Program-made: the position numbers and the translations under genes
Part shown: one piece after another, positions 12,166 through 24,394 of the stretch
Numbering within the stretch: the stretch's first letter is position 1
Layout: each line of letters opens with the position of its first letter
Assembly (NCBI GenBank): GCA_037962975.1
Contig: CM075674.1
Span: forward strand, 84,026,501 to 84,090,500
Direction: 5' to 3'
Source: Clitoria ternatea
Taxonomy: Eukaryota > Streptophyta > Magnoliopsida > Fabales > Fabaceae
Length of the DNA stretch: 64,000 bases
The notes under the pieces: model-generated
The model's database searches: none
Told to the model about the DNA's origin: nothing
Seen by the model: the letters and a program-made list of their open reading frames with translations, nothing else

Positions 12166-12632
12166 AGAAGAGCAAGTTAATCTAAGCACAACGGATGAGA
12201 GAAAGGGAATCAGGGCTTCCCGCTTGAGCGAGGCCCCTACTCGTCTGAGCGAGATTCCGGACTCTCGCTTGAACGAGGTTTCTATTCGCTTGAGCGAATA
12301 CCTTTCACACATCAGATTAGGCAAAACATGCAAACGGACTCCCAAAAATCTCACCCTAAAAATGATTCTGTTAACCAAAGGTTTGTCATAGCTACCATGA
12401 GAGCGTATGTAAATGACAGTGATGTATTTTAAAATATAGATTTGCATCCAGTCCGGTCTTGATTAAACACAACTAATAATAATACTCGGAAGTTCTTATA
12501 CACACATATAATTCTATAGAGAGTCACTCAAAGTCACTCGGACCCTGGCACCGATCTCCCCCTTGGCGCGACTCCATGGCTCCTTCCCCTTCCCTGACAC
12601 CGGTTACTAAAAAAAAAGGGCAAGGGTGAGTG

Positions 12633-12637
12633 TTTGG
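12633..12637. repeat. Target-site duplication TTTGG, left copy
   Basis: TTTGG precedes TGTAACACCC at 12638 and follows GATGTTACA at 16757-16761. Confidence 0.8.
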
Positions 12638-13984
12638 TGTAACACCCTCGGTTAGATAAGACAAATCCTTCTGTAGGTTCATCCTATTTAACTGAGAGTG
12701 TTAATAGTTTTTTAGAAAAAGTGAATATTTTTTTTTAAAAAAAAATACGTGGCAGATCAGCGGAAGTAATATTGTATATATCACATAGTCATTCACAAAC
12801 TGTAAATAATTGTACTCTTAACAGAATGGGGCACGCAGGCACCCTTAAATATTATACAGTCATCCAGTGTCTAATTATAAATATTCTATCCTTAATGATT
12901 ATTCTCAATGGGTTCAGCGTATTGCTGATCTTCACACTCGGGTTCTTGAGTTTCTAATTCCTCTGAAAAATGTTCAACAGTAAGGGTGAGTATAACCCAA
13001 GACCCTGATTGGTTCATCCGGTGCGGACATAATCCAGTTAACATACAATGTCACATAGATCATACATTTATCATATTTTTAACAATCAAGCATGTTGTCA
13101 TCACATAATCGTATATTTAGCATGTTCACAATTATAACAATCAAGCATATTATCATGAAATAAATCGTACATATAACATATTCACAATTATAACAATCAA
13201 ATATGCTGTAATGAATGCATGAGTTCGGATTTATTATGATTTATCTTTGGTTAAGTCTCATGATGCATGTGGGCCCAATAAATCGTTTCATCTTCTTCTC
13301 ATTCTGTGGAATATCACCATTCCAATCATCTAGAGCGATCAGGGTCCGCCCAAGTTCCATGTGGTACAAATGAACTCATTGGTTCTCATCATTGATTTAA
13401 ATATTTTTGGAACTTGGATCCCTACGATCATAGTTACACTCCGTCATTTAGTCAAAGTACACTAGAATTGCATCGTCTCACCCGGCTATCAGGCGCGACT
13501 CTGATGCCATTGGGTTGCCGTTCCAGTTGTACTCCCAAGATTCTTCATGGAGATCGAACGTGAGTGTCCTCCACTGTACCAAGTGTATGCTCTAGAGGTT
13601 TTTCTTCTTCAAAAATATTTTCATGATGCGAAATGCATTTATCTCATCAATTGATTCCTTGGGTATCTTATGTATTTCCAGTCTCATCATATCATTCTCA
13701 AGTTCTTTGAATTTCCTCAATCATTTAAACCTTGTAAGATATTCGTTTATTATTTTTAGAAATATATCTATTAAATATATTCTTCATAAAGAGTAAAATA
13801 ATATATATTCTTTATGTAATTACGCATAATTTAGATATTAACTATGTATAATAATAATAAAACTAATAATAATGATAACAATATTAAGTTGATAGTAAAT
13901 AATGATAATAATAGAATAAGAATAATAATTATAACTTACCAATAACTTAAAAAATAGTGAAGATTAGTTTCCAATTAAAAATTC

Positions 13985-15200
13985 AAGTGAAAAACACTAA
14001 AAATAGAGTTTTCCGAGTGGAACAGAGGTAAATCCGAGTGAAATGAGTATGATTCCGAGTGGAATCATACAGAGAAGGGTTCTCCAAGTGATCTGGCTAA
14101 AAATCCGAGTGAAATGACACTGGAAAAGCTGTTTTCCGACTGAAATAAGTTTGGATCCGAGTGAAATGAAGTGGAATGCTGTTTTTCGACTGGAACAGCT
14201 TGAATCCGAGTGAAAAATAAGTTTTTCGCATGAGATAGCTATGAATCCGAGTGAAATAAACTGAGCAAAATTTTCTAACTGAAATCAATAAGTAATCCGA
14301 GTGAAACAGAAGCTGAAAAAATAATTTTCTTAACTAAATATCTTGAATTCTGAGTGAAACAAATTTCTGAGTGAATTAAAATATAAATCCGTGTGAGGTC
14401 AGTAGGGAAAATGGTTTCCTGAGTAGCATTGTTTGTAAATCCGAGTGAGAATGAGTCTCTAAGTGAAATAAAGTATATTTCCGAGTGGTATTCAGTCAAA
14501 ACGGAGTTTTCTGAGTGAAATGAAGGTGTTTACCGAGTTAAAATCACTGGAAAAAAAGGTTTTCATGAGTGAAGCTACTTAAATTCTGAGTGAAAATGAG
14601 TTCCTGAATGAAATTAAGTATGATTCCGAGTGGAATCAGTAGGAAAAGAGTTTCCTGAGTAAAAATAAGATATTTTCCGAGTGAAACATGAGTTTACCGA
14701 GTAAAATTAATTAAAAAGGGTTCTGTCTGAATAAGACACATGTGAATAAAGAAAATCCGAGTAAGATAATCCTGATTCCGAGTGGAATCAGGTTGGGAAA
14801 GGTCTTCTGGTGAGTTGACTTTATATACCGAGTTACATCAAGTTGAAAGGAGTTCTTTTAGTGAAAATAACTATTTGCTGAGTGAAATAAATTGTTTTGC
14901 CGAGTGAAATAAGGTTGGGAAGCTACTGTCTGAGTAAAATATGATGTTTTCCGAGTGAATTTACTGAAAAAGAGTTCTGAGTAAAAAGTAATTATATTTT
15001 CTGAGAGAAATTAAGTCAAGTTCCGAGTGAAATAATATAAGAAAGAGATTTTCAAGTAAAATAAGACTTGGGAGATGCTGTCCGAGAGAAATAGAGTGTT
15101 TTCCGAGTGAATTACTATGTTTTCCGAGTAAAATCAACTAGAAAGATACTATCCGAGTATAAATAAGCAAAACCGAGTAAAATAAGTGTAAAACCGGTCG
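13985..15200 (+). repeat. Degenerate CCGAGTGAAA minisatellite, forward block
   Basis: Dozens of copies of (T)CCGAGTGAAA(T) and variants (CTGAGTGAAA, CCGAGTAAAA, CCGAGTGGAA) are spaced about 20-35 bp apart. The spacing is irregular and the bases between copies vary, so it is an expanded short motif and not a strict tandem satellite. Confidence 0.9.
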
Positions 15201-15799
15201 GATTATCATAAAACATAATCTATTATCATATTTGTTTCACTGGAAATCACACGGTACCCATGATTCTTAATATTTTCAGTCCAATATTTCACAATTCATC
15301 AATGATTATATACACTCGGTAACAGATATATATACATACATGCATATACAGATACAATTTAAAGCATTTAATTCATACACACTGAATCTGTCCTCCACTC
15401 GGTTTTCCCACAAGGCACCCAAGAATATACCCCCTTACCTCAATGAAGTTCCTGGAGGAGAAGAAAGAGGCTCCCTTCACTGTCCTGCTTCAAATCCGAG
15501 TGAAACAGAGGGTATAGGAGTGGGAATCAACTTGCTGGGAAAGAGAGTGATGAAGAGTGTTTGGGTCGTGTGTGTGGTGTGAGTTCTGAGGACCTTGAGC
15601 TCGTTTAAATAGGGAGGAAGTGAGTGGGAAGACAAGTGGGAGACAGCTTTTCTGAGTGGGTTGTTAGTGGATCGCTAATGGAAGGGTCACTAATGATTAA
15701 ACAAAGATATATGTTGAGTCAGTGCCCATTTCCGGTCGTCCACTGTCCATAATGCGCACGATTGAATTTAAATATCATTAAAGACAAAATTGAAGTCAA

Positions 15800-16590
15800 T
15801 ACGCACTTCTGTCAGTGAATACCGAGTGAAATTATACTCGGTTAACACTTCTGTCAGTGAATTCCGACTGGAATTCCCACTTCCGAGTCACAATTGCAAT
15901 TCTTCACTCGGAATTTCTTCGAAACCGACTCAGGCACTCGGTTTCTCACTCGGTAATACCTCTCTAGACCGAGTCCTCTCTTTCTCAGTGAATCTTCACT
16001 CGGAAACCCGAGTCTTCCTCACTTTATTCACTCGGTTTAGGCCAATTTCTTCAATAAACGTTTATTTAAGCCATTACCTCTCGGACCAAGACTCACACAT
16101 ACTTCTCTCACTCGTTTTTGGTCCAGTGGAGTATATCTCACTCGGAATTAGCTCCCTCCACCATTTCCACTCGGTTTCCTAAGTAAATTCATAGGAAACC
16201 GTTCGGAATCCTTCCTAATTGATTCCACAACGCACTTCAATCCGTAGGAAGCATCAAATCAACATAAACATGAGTATTTATACATTCTTTCACTCGGAAT
16301 ACTCCAATTAGAGTAGTCTCCTTCAAAAAAGGAAGCATTCAACTCGGAACCGAGCCTTTCTAGGGTGTTTTGACTCGGATTTTCATTCAGAAGTGATTCT
16401 TTTGAACACTCTTCACTCAGAATTGCTTCTCAGGTCAGGACTCCACTCGGTGGTAGCCTTCTCAGTCATGTTTTACTCGGAAAACATGATACTGACTTGG
16501 AATTCTCTCCTTCACTCGGAATTTCTAATCTTTCACTCGGAATTCTTCTCTGTCACTCGGAACAGAGCCTTTTTCACTCGGTTTTTGCAT
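15800..16590 (-). repeat. Degenerate TTTCACTCGG minisatellite, inverted block
   Basis: The same motif family as the 13985-15200 block, here almost always as its reverse complement (TTCACTCGG, ACTCGGAAT, CACTCGGTTT). The two blocks face each other across about 600 bp, which contains a few copies in either orientation (15395-15400, 15495-15505). Confidence 0.9.
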
Positions 16591-16756
16591 AATTTCACTA
16601 ATATTCCATATAAATTCTATTATTACGTGCAAAAATGACATTTTTGAGGTACTACAGACCATCAACAAGGTATATATTGACTTATTCTTGCTTACAAACC
16701 CTCCATAATGAAAATTTACAAGGGTAAAAATGGCTTCTAAAAAGAGGGATGTTACA

Positions 16757-16761
16757 TTTGG
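16757..16761. repeat. Target-site duplication TTTGG, right copy
   Basis: Matches 12633-12637 and marks the right end of the nested LTR unit. Confidence 0.8.
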
Positions 16762-18466
16762 CATTGTAATTAATATAGAATGGAACTTAACAAATATACA
16801 TGCATATTTATACATATACATCAAGCATCATTCGAAAGTAAGCATACCGAAACATAGTGTATTACATACAGTAACTATATTAACCCAACCACGCAATTCC
16901 ATCACATCCATCACGATCATAACTGACTCTCATACAATCTGACTCCTAGTATCCGGATACTAAAGGATTGGCCTTCAGCTGGGGGTCCTACTTGACACCC
17001 CGTGAACCCTGCTTGGTTCACCGAGTCCTGCTTGACTCTCCACCTCGACCACTGGGTCCTACTTGACCACTGGGTAGCTCAACTGGGCACGAAAACCACG
17101 AGAGCCGGAAATGAAGGGCTATCATATACCGTCGGCCATCCCACACCACATAGTTATTCAACAGTTTACCTTTCACATAATAATATCAATTCCTCATCAC
17201 TCGGGTAGCCTGCTTGCTAACCTGTCGTCACATAACACTGATCATTTCAACATTAGATATCACAAGATCATAACATGATAAACTCAACCACACCCGATCC
17301 TCCACTAATTAATGTACTCAGTCACACATGCACAAGCATAAACACACAACTACGTTTAGCAACATTTTCCTTAACCTGTTAACATTACCTCAATGACCTG
17401 AATAAGAAGCAAGTCCTATTCTAATTAATTATAACCCGAACACCCCCTTACATTGTTTCCACGCTTCGATGATCTGCTCTCTGTGTCGATTCCTTCCTCT
17501 GAGCACTGGTTTCGCAGTCTCAACTCCGTCACTCAGTCTTTCGTTGCTTAACCTACTACCTACGGATCATAAAGTACAGCTCGTCACTTTAACGCCCTTA
17601 GTTCATGGACTGCATTTGGGCTCACACTCACCGGAGGAGTGGAAACAGCCACGAATATAGCCATGCATGGCCCTTAACCGCCAAAGAATAAAAGGGATAA
17701 GGGAATCACAATTGGAACGGATCAGTAGACTCACCTTGAAGCCTCGATCACAGGAATGGGATTCAATTAAAGTTTAGACACAAATGGAGTCCCTCTCCAG
17801 CGCATGCAACTCAGCGTTAAGAGAGGAGAAAACGAAAGAGAAGGGACATACCAGCAGCAAAGGTAACTTGTAAATAATGAAGAGGGAAGGAAGAGAATCT
17901 CCTTATATATATATAGCTCATGGGCAAGATCGTCTTTTCCTTTATTTTATTTGTATTCTTACTAAATTTAATCAATTTCACTATATTAAACTATTGCATA
18001 GTTATCAAATCAATTACACTTATTTATTCCCTCAACGTTTAATTATTCACAATTCTCTAATACTTCGCAAGAGTATAGGCCCAATATGAATATCGGCCCC
18101 CCGGTGTCCTAGCTTAGTGTTCATACCTCGGAAATCCGAGCTACAACCTGAGAGGTCGGATATCTCATCCGTGCTCACCTCTTGGTTACCTACACCTGTT
18201 GTTTCAGTCATTATGAGGTTAATCCGGGCTATGACCCCGTGTGAGGCGCTCTCCTCACATTGGTTGGACCAGACCACCTAGCCCTGCCCGCTCTTCTCTT
18301 ACACTCCCGATCTTCAACTCTGCCTGCCCGCTCTCCTGAGACCGATCTCGACACCGGCTTTCTTGTCTCTGGCTCAGACAGAACAAATATTAAATAAAAC
18401 TTCTAAAACATTTACTAATCATTTCCCATTTCTTATAATTCTCATTAAAACATCAGGGATGTTACA

Positions 18467-18471
18467 GTGAG
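18467..18471. repeat. Target-site duplication GTGAG, right copy
   Basis: Matches 10497-10501. The G/T-rich GGTGGT flank resumes directly after it. Confidence 0.8.
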
Positions 18472-19302
18472 GGTTGTGGATATGGTGGCTTAGTGATGGT
18501 GAGGAAGTGGTAATGGTGGGAAAATGATTAAAGTTTTTAATTTTTTTAATTTTTTTTAATTATTTTGTTCTACTTTGTTTTAGTTGTAATATGAGAACTG
18601 TTGAATCCTTTTTTGTTTCCTCTTTTCTTTTTGGTCGTCTCCTCTTTTCTCTTATTGTCATCTCCCAGTTAAAGGGCTAGGTGGGGTGGGTTTGTGTGGG
18701 AAACACAAAATCAGGTTTTGGGGTAGTTTTTGATGATGTGAGTGAGATGGTGGTAGAGTGTAAAATGAGGTTTTGGTTGTGTGTATGAGGCAAGAAATAG
18801 GTGTCGAGGAGAGTGAGACAAAGACCATGAGTAAAGACGGGTGATGGGAGAAGGACAAGAAGAAACAAAATAAAAAATAAAAAATAAAATTTTGAACTCT
18901 TCTTATTTTTAAAAAAAGGCTAAAAAAGAAAAATATTTCAAACTTAATCTTGAACAAAAAATGTTATATATATATATATATTATTTTATAAAATAAAGAA
19001 TAAAAACCTAAATTATTAATACATTTTTTTCAAAATTTTAACTTTCTTTTTTTGGCATTTTTAATCAAAAGGAAAAGGTGCCTGGACAAAAAAGGGCGTG
19101 CACGGGTCCAATACCTATAGGGGGCTAACAAACCATAACATGACTTGCTGGATGTGGTTTTCCATGACATAAAGATGGAAAGGTTGCATCAAGGCTGCAA
19201 AGTCATGAATGAAAAATGGGAAATGCAAGAGAAAAAAAAAGGTGACGAACTCGTACTAGTTAAACCACCCACGAAAATTACAGGTGATGGTTGGTGAAAC
19301 TA
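18472..19302. other. No recognisable gene; G/T-rich then AT-rich flank
   Basis: This continues the flank interrupted at 10496. The minus-strand open frames at 18658-18957 are low-complexity Ser/Pro/Thr/Phe-rich translations without family features. A TA run sits near 18966-18982. Confidence 0.4.
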
Positions 19303-19307
19303 ATAAG
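19303..19307. repeat. Target-site duplication ATAAG, left copy
   Basis: ATAAG precedes TGATGGTTCAG at 19308 and follows TTCTAACA at 26847-26851. Confidence 0.65.
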
Positions 19308-20314
19308 TGATGGTTCAGAGTCAGACTTAGAAATGGGGGGTTGAATAAGTCTTAGACTCTTTTCGCACGGAACTTTAAGAACGTGAAACTACTAGACTTT
19401 TTGACCAGACTTTAAAGGATCAAGGATAGAGAGATTTAACACAAATGATTTATACTGGTTCACTTCCAACTCAGAAGCTACGTCCAGTCCCTTTAAGCTT
19501 GAAGGATTTCTACTATGTAAAAACACATTTTACATAATAGCACAGACCATGCCATAAAGATTTCTTTTTATGACCCCACGTATTTAATTAAGTGTTTTAA
19601 ATTTATTTTATTTTAAATACAATTGATCACTTTATTAATTAATTAACACATTGCATGGTGAATAATTATGATTTTAGATATTGTTTAAAATTTATTTAAA
19701 TACAGCCTGCATGTTATGCCTCTTTCTTTCTCTTTCTCTTTCTTTTTCTCTCTCTCTCTCTATTCTATTGTATTTCTCTTCTTAACCCTCCACTCGTATG
19801 TAAAATGAATTTCTATATATATAATTTTAATCATGATCAGGTCAAGGCAACAAGATGAAGACCTAGAAGATGTTGGCCATTAAAGGAACAATGGAGTGGT
19901 GACTTTAAAGGATAGTGGATCCTAGAAGTAGGACTTCAAGAAGTGGTGCCACCGTAGTTCCTTAGGGTTATACTCTTTTGTTTTTCTAGGAAGACCATAA
20001 CTATCTCATATTTTTATTGCATGTTTTAGGGTTTTATTTTTGCATTAAAGCGTTTAATGAAAGTTGGTAATGAACAATAAAAAAATTAAAATCCCTCAAG
20101 CCCACAATCATACCTTCCAATAAGTAATAACATCAAACTTGATATAGATAAAGTGTAGGTCATGCCATAGTTGGGTGTCTTTATTTATATTTAGTAGGAT
20201 GTGATTGGATAATTGGATTATCCAAATATGACTTGATTGAGTTTTATTCAAATAGGAATTTTTTTAATTGGATTGGAATAGCCTAAAGGTATGAATAGTC
20301 AAAAACGCTTCCAA

Positions 20315-20322
20315 TAAGCAAC
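20315..20322. repeat. hAT target-site duplication TAAGCAAC, left copy
   Basis: Eight bases directly before TAGGGATGTCAAC, repeated exactly at 20812-20819. Confidence 0.9.
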
Positions 20323-20811
20323 TAGGGATGTCAACGGGGCGGGGCGGGCACGGGTACCTCTTTCCCGCTACCCGTACCCGCGGATAAAAATAATATCCGT
20401 ACCCGCCCGTTACCCGCACGGGTACCCGTTTTACGGGTTTTTTTTCGGGTAGTTACTACCCGCGGGTATCCATGGATATCCACGGGTACCTAATTAAAAT
20501 AAAAAATTTAAAAATAAAAATATAGAAACATTTAAATAAATTACAAATTAAATATTTATCATCACAAATTACAAAAATACCCATTGAATATAATTATATA
20601 TTAATAATAATAAAGGGTATTAATATAATTTTATATATACGGGTACCCGCGGGTACGTATATCATTATATCCGTACCCGTACCCGTTTCTTAACGGGTAG
20701 TACAAAACCCGCCCTCCTTCCTCCACGGGTACCCATACCCGCGGGTTTTTATATCCGTGACGGGTTTTTATCCGCGGGTACCCGCGGGCATGGATATTTT
20801 TGACCTCCCTA
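20323..20811. mobile_element. hAT-type MITE (489 bp) with ACCCGCGGGT-rich ends
   Basis: The ends are TAGGGATGTCAACGGGG and, read inward from the right, TAGGGAGGTCAAAAATATCC, flanked by the exact 8-bp duplication TAAGCAAC. Both subterminal regions carry ACCCGCGGGTA-type units like the larger hAT element at 10672-12157, so the two belong to one family. The 489-bp length and AT-rich core leave no room for a transposase. It sits in the leader of the decayed copia element and is therefore younger than that insertion. Confidence 0.9.
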
Positions 20812-20819
20812 TAAGCAAC
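20812..20819. repeat. hAT target-site duplication TAAGCAAC, right copy
   Basis: Exact match to 20315-20322. Confidence 0.9.
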
Positions 20820-22439
20820 ACTCATCAACGCTAGTTTCAATAAAGTGTAGGTTTTACCAAAGCAAGGTACCTTTATTGATATTATTAAAGGATGATGGAT
20901 AATTGGATTATCCAACCATTTGTTATTGGACTTATCTAGGTAACTATAATTAGATTGAAGAACCTAGAAGCATTAGTATTAAGTTTAAACGCCTTCCAAT
21001 AAGTAACAATCGCTGAGACTAATGTCAATAAATAGTGGGCCTGCCAAATCAGGGTGCTATCATTTATATTAGTAAGGTGCGATGGGATAATCGTAATATC
21101 CAAATTGTTTTTATTGGGCCTTAACTTAACTATGTTTTTCAATTGTATTGAAAATAACTTAGAGGCATAAGGATTGAGCTTAAATTCATATTATGAATAA
21201 GGGTAAAGAGTTACCTACTCAATCATCCAAGAGTTGTATGAAATACAATTAGAAATATGTTTCCTACCTAAATAATCAGGGGTTGAGCGATCAAGGGTTG
21301 GGCGATCGGCCAAAGCTAACTCAACACTAAGCCAAATATGGATCTTAGCCCACTAGAAAAAATCTTCCAACGGGATTTTTTTGATGCGATAAGGGTATTT
21401 GTTTTGAATCAAAATAGTGGGAGACGATATATTTATTTAATGACCAAAATTTAAATATGTTTTAAATAAAAGTGATAGATTTGCATATAATTTATTTTAG
21501 AACAACCATGACAAACCAAATATTGTTTTCATTGCAAACTATCCTTTGGAAGAACACTTTATTTGGAAAAATACCCAGATAGGTATCGAGACTTCAAAAT
21601 TGTCTTCAATAAAGAGAAAGTGGTAGTGTGTCATGTTTGACTTATTTTAATATCATCTATCATTGGGTATTGAATACTCTATGAAGTTTACATAAACTCT
21701 AAGCTATAAAAGGCAATACGAATATATAGAGATATACAATATGATCGTATACAAACTTTATTAAGGCCAAGTTGGTCTAGGTAAATAAAAGTCTAAAAGG
21801 TGATTAAGAAAGGAAATTATTTCCAGTTTTAGCCAAATAATACATTGAAATAATCTGTCTAAAGAACTTGAAAGAGTTCAAAAGAAAGGGAAGTAAGACT
21901 TTCGCTACAAGTCATGTTATAAAATTCAAGTTATTTTTACTTCATTGACATTAGTATCAAATACTAGTAGCAGATCTCACATTTATTTGAAAGATCAAGA
22001 AAGTAGATCACTTGTTAAAGGTGGAGAAATCTATGTAAAATAGAGCAAAAATTGCTACATTAAAGATAAGATCTTCACCTATTGGGCTAGTTAGTGAACT
22101 AGACATTATGCATATTGTTTCTTGTTGAACAAGAAAAGTTTTCTTTTATAAAATAACTTTATTTCTTCAAAAGGATGTTGGTGCATAATTGAGTAATGGA
22201 TTCCACATCTTAAATCTCAAAACACTCATCTATAACATAACTGTCAAAGTAGGTTAAAGTTAGTGATTTTGAACCTTGCGTATATGGTATTATCTTCTAA
22301 GGCAAATGAATAAGAAACATATTTCTAGATACAATTAATATTGTTATCTAGACTCTTTTGATTATGGAATCACTTGGGACATATAAATCTTATTTATTGG
22401 AGAGATAGTTGAGACTTCATTCATTGAAAAGTGAAAGAT

Positions 22440-23990
22440 AAGTAATCTATCATCTAATACATGATGATGTATGTGGGCCTATTGGAACAATAACTAGATA
22501 TGTTTTTCAATACTTTGACATACTAATTGAAACGTTCAATGAGTATGAATTTATGTAACACAAGTTAAAAAGTATTTGAAAAGCTTAAAGAATTCATAAT
22601 AAAGTGAAAAACCAAATTGGCACGACAATTAAAGCTCTTGATTAGATCAAGATAACAAATAATTTGAGCTACGAGTATGATAACTATCTAATAGAGTGAG
22701 AGATTACCTTTTAACTCATTCCTTATGGAATGTCATAATAGAATCTCTACGGGGAAAATTCAAACTTTCTCAGACACAGTTTGATTATTGATTATTATCA
22801 AACATCCTTAACTCCTTCAATGTTCCATTATTGACAAAATTTTCACACTTAACCACGTTCCATTTTAGGCTTTCTTAAAGAAACCATATATGATATGGAC
22901 TAGGAAGAAACCCAGTATGCCTTTAATAATGATTTGGAACTAAGATGCTTCTATAGAGTATCCAACTCTGACAAGGTCAGATCCAAATTGGATAAATGTC
23001 TTCTATGAGATACCCAAAGAAAGCTAAGGGTTATCAGTTCTACAATCTATCTGAGGACAAAACGTTTGTTGCTTAGAATGTTGTATTCTTAAATGAGAGT
23101 ACATCTCTAAAAGAATCAGTGGGAGAATAGTAGAACTTAAAGAAATTCAAGTATCATAAAGCATTCAAAAGTCAAGGATGGACCTGGAGTAGAAATCACA
23201 AAGTGTTATGACATCATTAGCTCTAGTAGCACAAGACTTGCGTAAGATCAAATAGTATATGACACCAAATCTAAAAGATATGGATATCCTATGAATTAGG
23301 AATGAGGCATATTGCTAAATGACCAAGCTTCTTATGAAGAGGCCAATGCAAGTTTAGATTCTAAGACATGGCATGGGACCATAGGATTTGAAATATGCTT
23401 CATGTACACTAACAAGGTATGAACCTTGGTTGACGCACCCAAAGGGTAAAACCTGTAGGATGCAAGTGGGTTTTCAGAAGAAAACTAAACATGGATGGTA
23501 ATGAAAGTACCTTTAAAAGCAGGATTGACAAAATTCAATTAGCTTAAAAACCATTTAAATCCTACTTGTTGTAGTGGTATACCACCATTTTGAGATAGAG
23601 TAGATAGATGTCAAGATGGAAATCATCTTGAGGATGTGTATATGACACAACCTAAAGGCCTTTTATGCCTAAAACATCTAGGAAGGTATGTGAACTGCAA
23701 ATGTTCCATTTATGGACTAAAGCAAGCTTTTAGGAGCTGGAATCTTCATTAAAGAACGAAGATGAATCTTGTGACTATAAAAGGTTAGTAACTGCACATT
23801 TATAGTTCTAGCTTTGTATGTAGAAGACATGCTTCTTACTGGAACTAATATTTTCATTCTATAGTCAAGAATATCCTTAAACAGTTAAGAATGACTATGG
23901 ATATGATATTGATAGATGGAAAATGAGCTCATTGTAAAGGTTACACTGATGCCAACCTTCTAAGAAATTTGAATGGCTTAAGATTGTAAT

Positions 23991-24025
<35 letters not shown>

Positions 24026-24380
24026 TTCAAGATGGTCGCAATGTATGCTTGAAAGGTTCAAAGCAATAAACAATTATTGGTTCTACTAACAAATCTAAGT
24101 ATATTATTGTGTTACAAAATCAGTCAATTTACATATTAATCATTCTGAATATTTTGTACCTTATGAGTTTTCACTGTGATGATAATGGAACCATAAAACA
24201 ACATAAGAAAGTGGATCAATCTAAGCATATAGTTAAATAGTTTCATCTTTGGAAGGTGTAAAAATATGCAATGTGCATACCAAAAAAATTGTTGGGAGCC
24301 CACTAGTAAAACCTCTTGCATAGAAAAAGCATGAGGGCACTGTAGACGTCGTTGGACGTTAACCTCATCGGCTCTAAGTG
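22440..24380 (+). pseudogene. Copia pol remnant (integrase, RT, RNase H), broken
   Basis: This stretch parallels the intact polyprotein at 40450-42945 with frequent substitutions, frameshifts and gaps. Recognisable DNA blocks correspond to the integrase start, the TNT1-like RT region (about 23440-23830) and the RNase H start (about 23930-23960). A TA microsatellite lies at about 23996-24022. No open frame longer than 90 codons survives. Confidence 0.75.
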
Positions 24381-24394
24381 TAAATGGGAGATTA

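Larger units (their letters stand above)
12638..16756 (-). mobile_element. Nested gypsy-type LTR unit (4.1 kb) with CCGAGTGAAA arrays
   Basis: The ends TGTAACACCC and GGGATGTTACA with the 5-bp duplication TTTGG define a complete insertion inside the outer LTR unit. There is no internal copy of the ends and no pol ORF, so this is either a very long solo LTR or an unusual non-autonomous element. Minus orientation is suggested by TATTTAAA (reverse of 15604-15611) followed by leader-like sequence and GAGGTAAGG (about 15435-15443). The related AAGGGTGAGT occurs at both 12622-12631 (outer unit) and 12980-12989 (this unit), showing the two are cousins. Confidence 0.65.
10502..18466 (-). mobile_element. 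Ty3/gypsy-type LTR unit (probable solo LTR) with nested insertions
   Basis: The unit starts TGTAACGTCC, ends GGGATGTTACA, and is flanked by the 5-bp duplication GTGAG. After removing the nested hAT (10672-12157 plus TSD) and the second LTR unit (12638-16756 plus TSD), about 2.35 kb remains. No pol ORF and no second LTR copy are visible, so a solo LTR is the simplest reading. A TATATATATA run at about 17904-17915, read on the minus strand, lies upstream of leader-like sequence ending in AAGGTGAGT (17728-17736), which supports minus orientation. The motif CTTGAGCGAG recurs four times at 12221-12298. Confidence 0.6.

Noticed and set aside
12160..12447. 95-codon minus-strand open frame (SLRRVGASLKRE)
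   Set aside because: The repeats in it come from the CTTGAGCGAG motif of the LTR, not from a protein family.
13985..16590. Regularly spaced short repeats resembling a CRISPR array
   Set aside because: Motif spacing and sequence are irregular, orientation flips midway, and the context is a plant retroelement; no cas genes exist.
18658..18957. Minus-strand open frames with hydrophobic starts
   Set aside because: Low-complexity translation of repetitive flank; no start context, domain or conservation signal.
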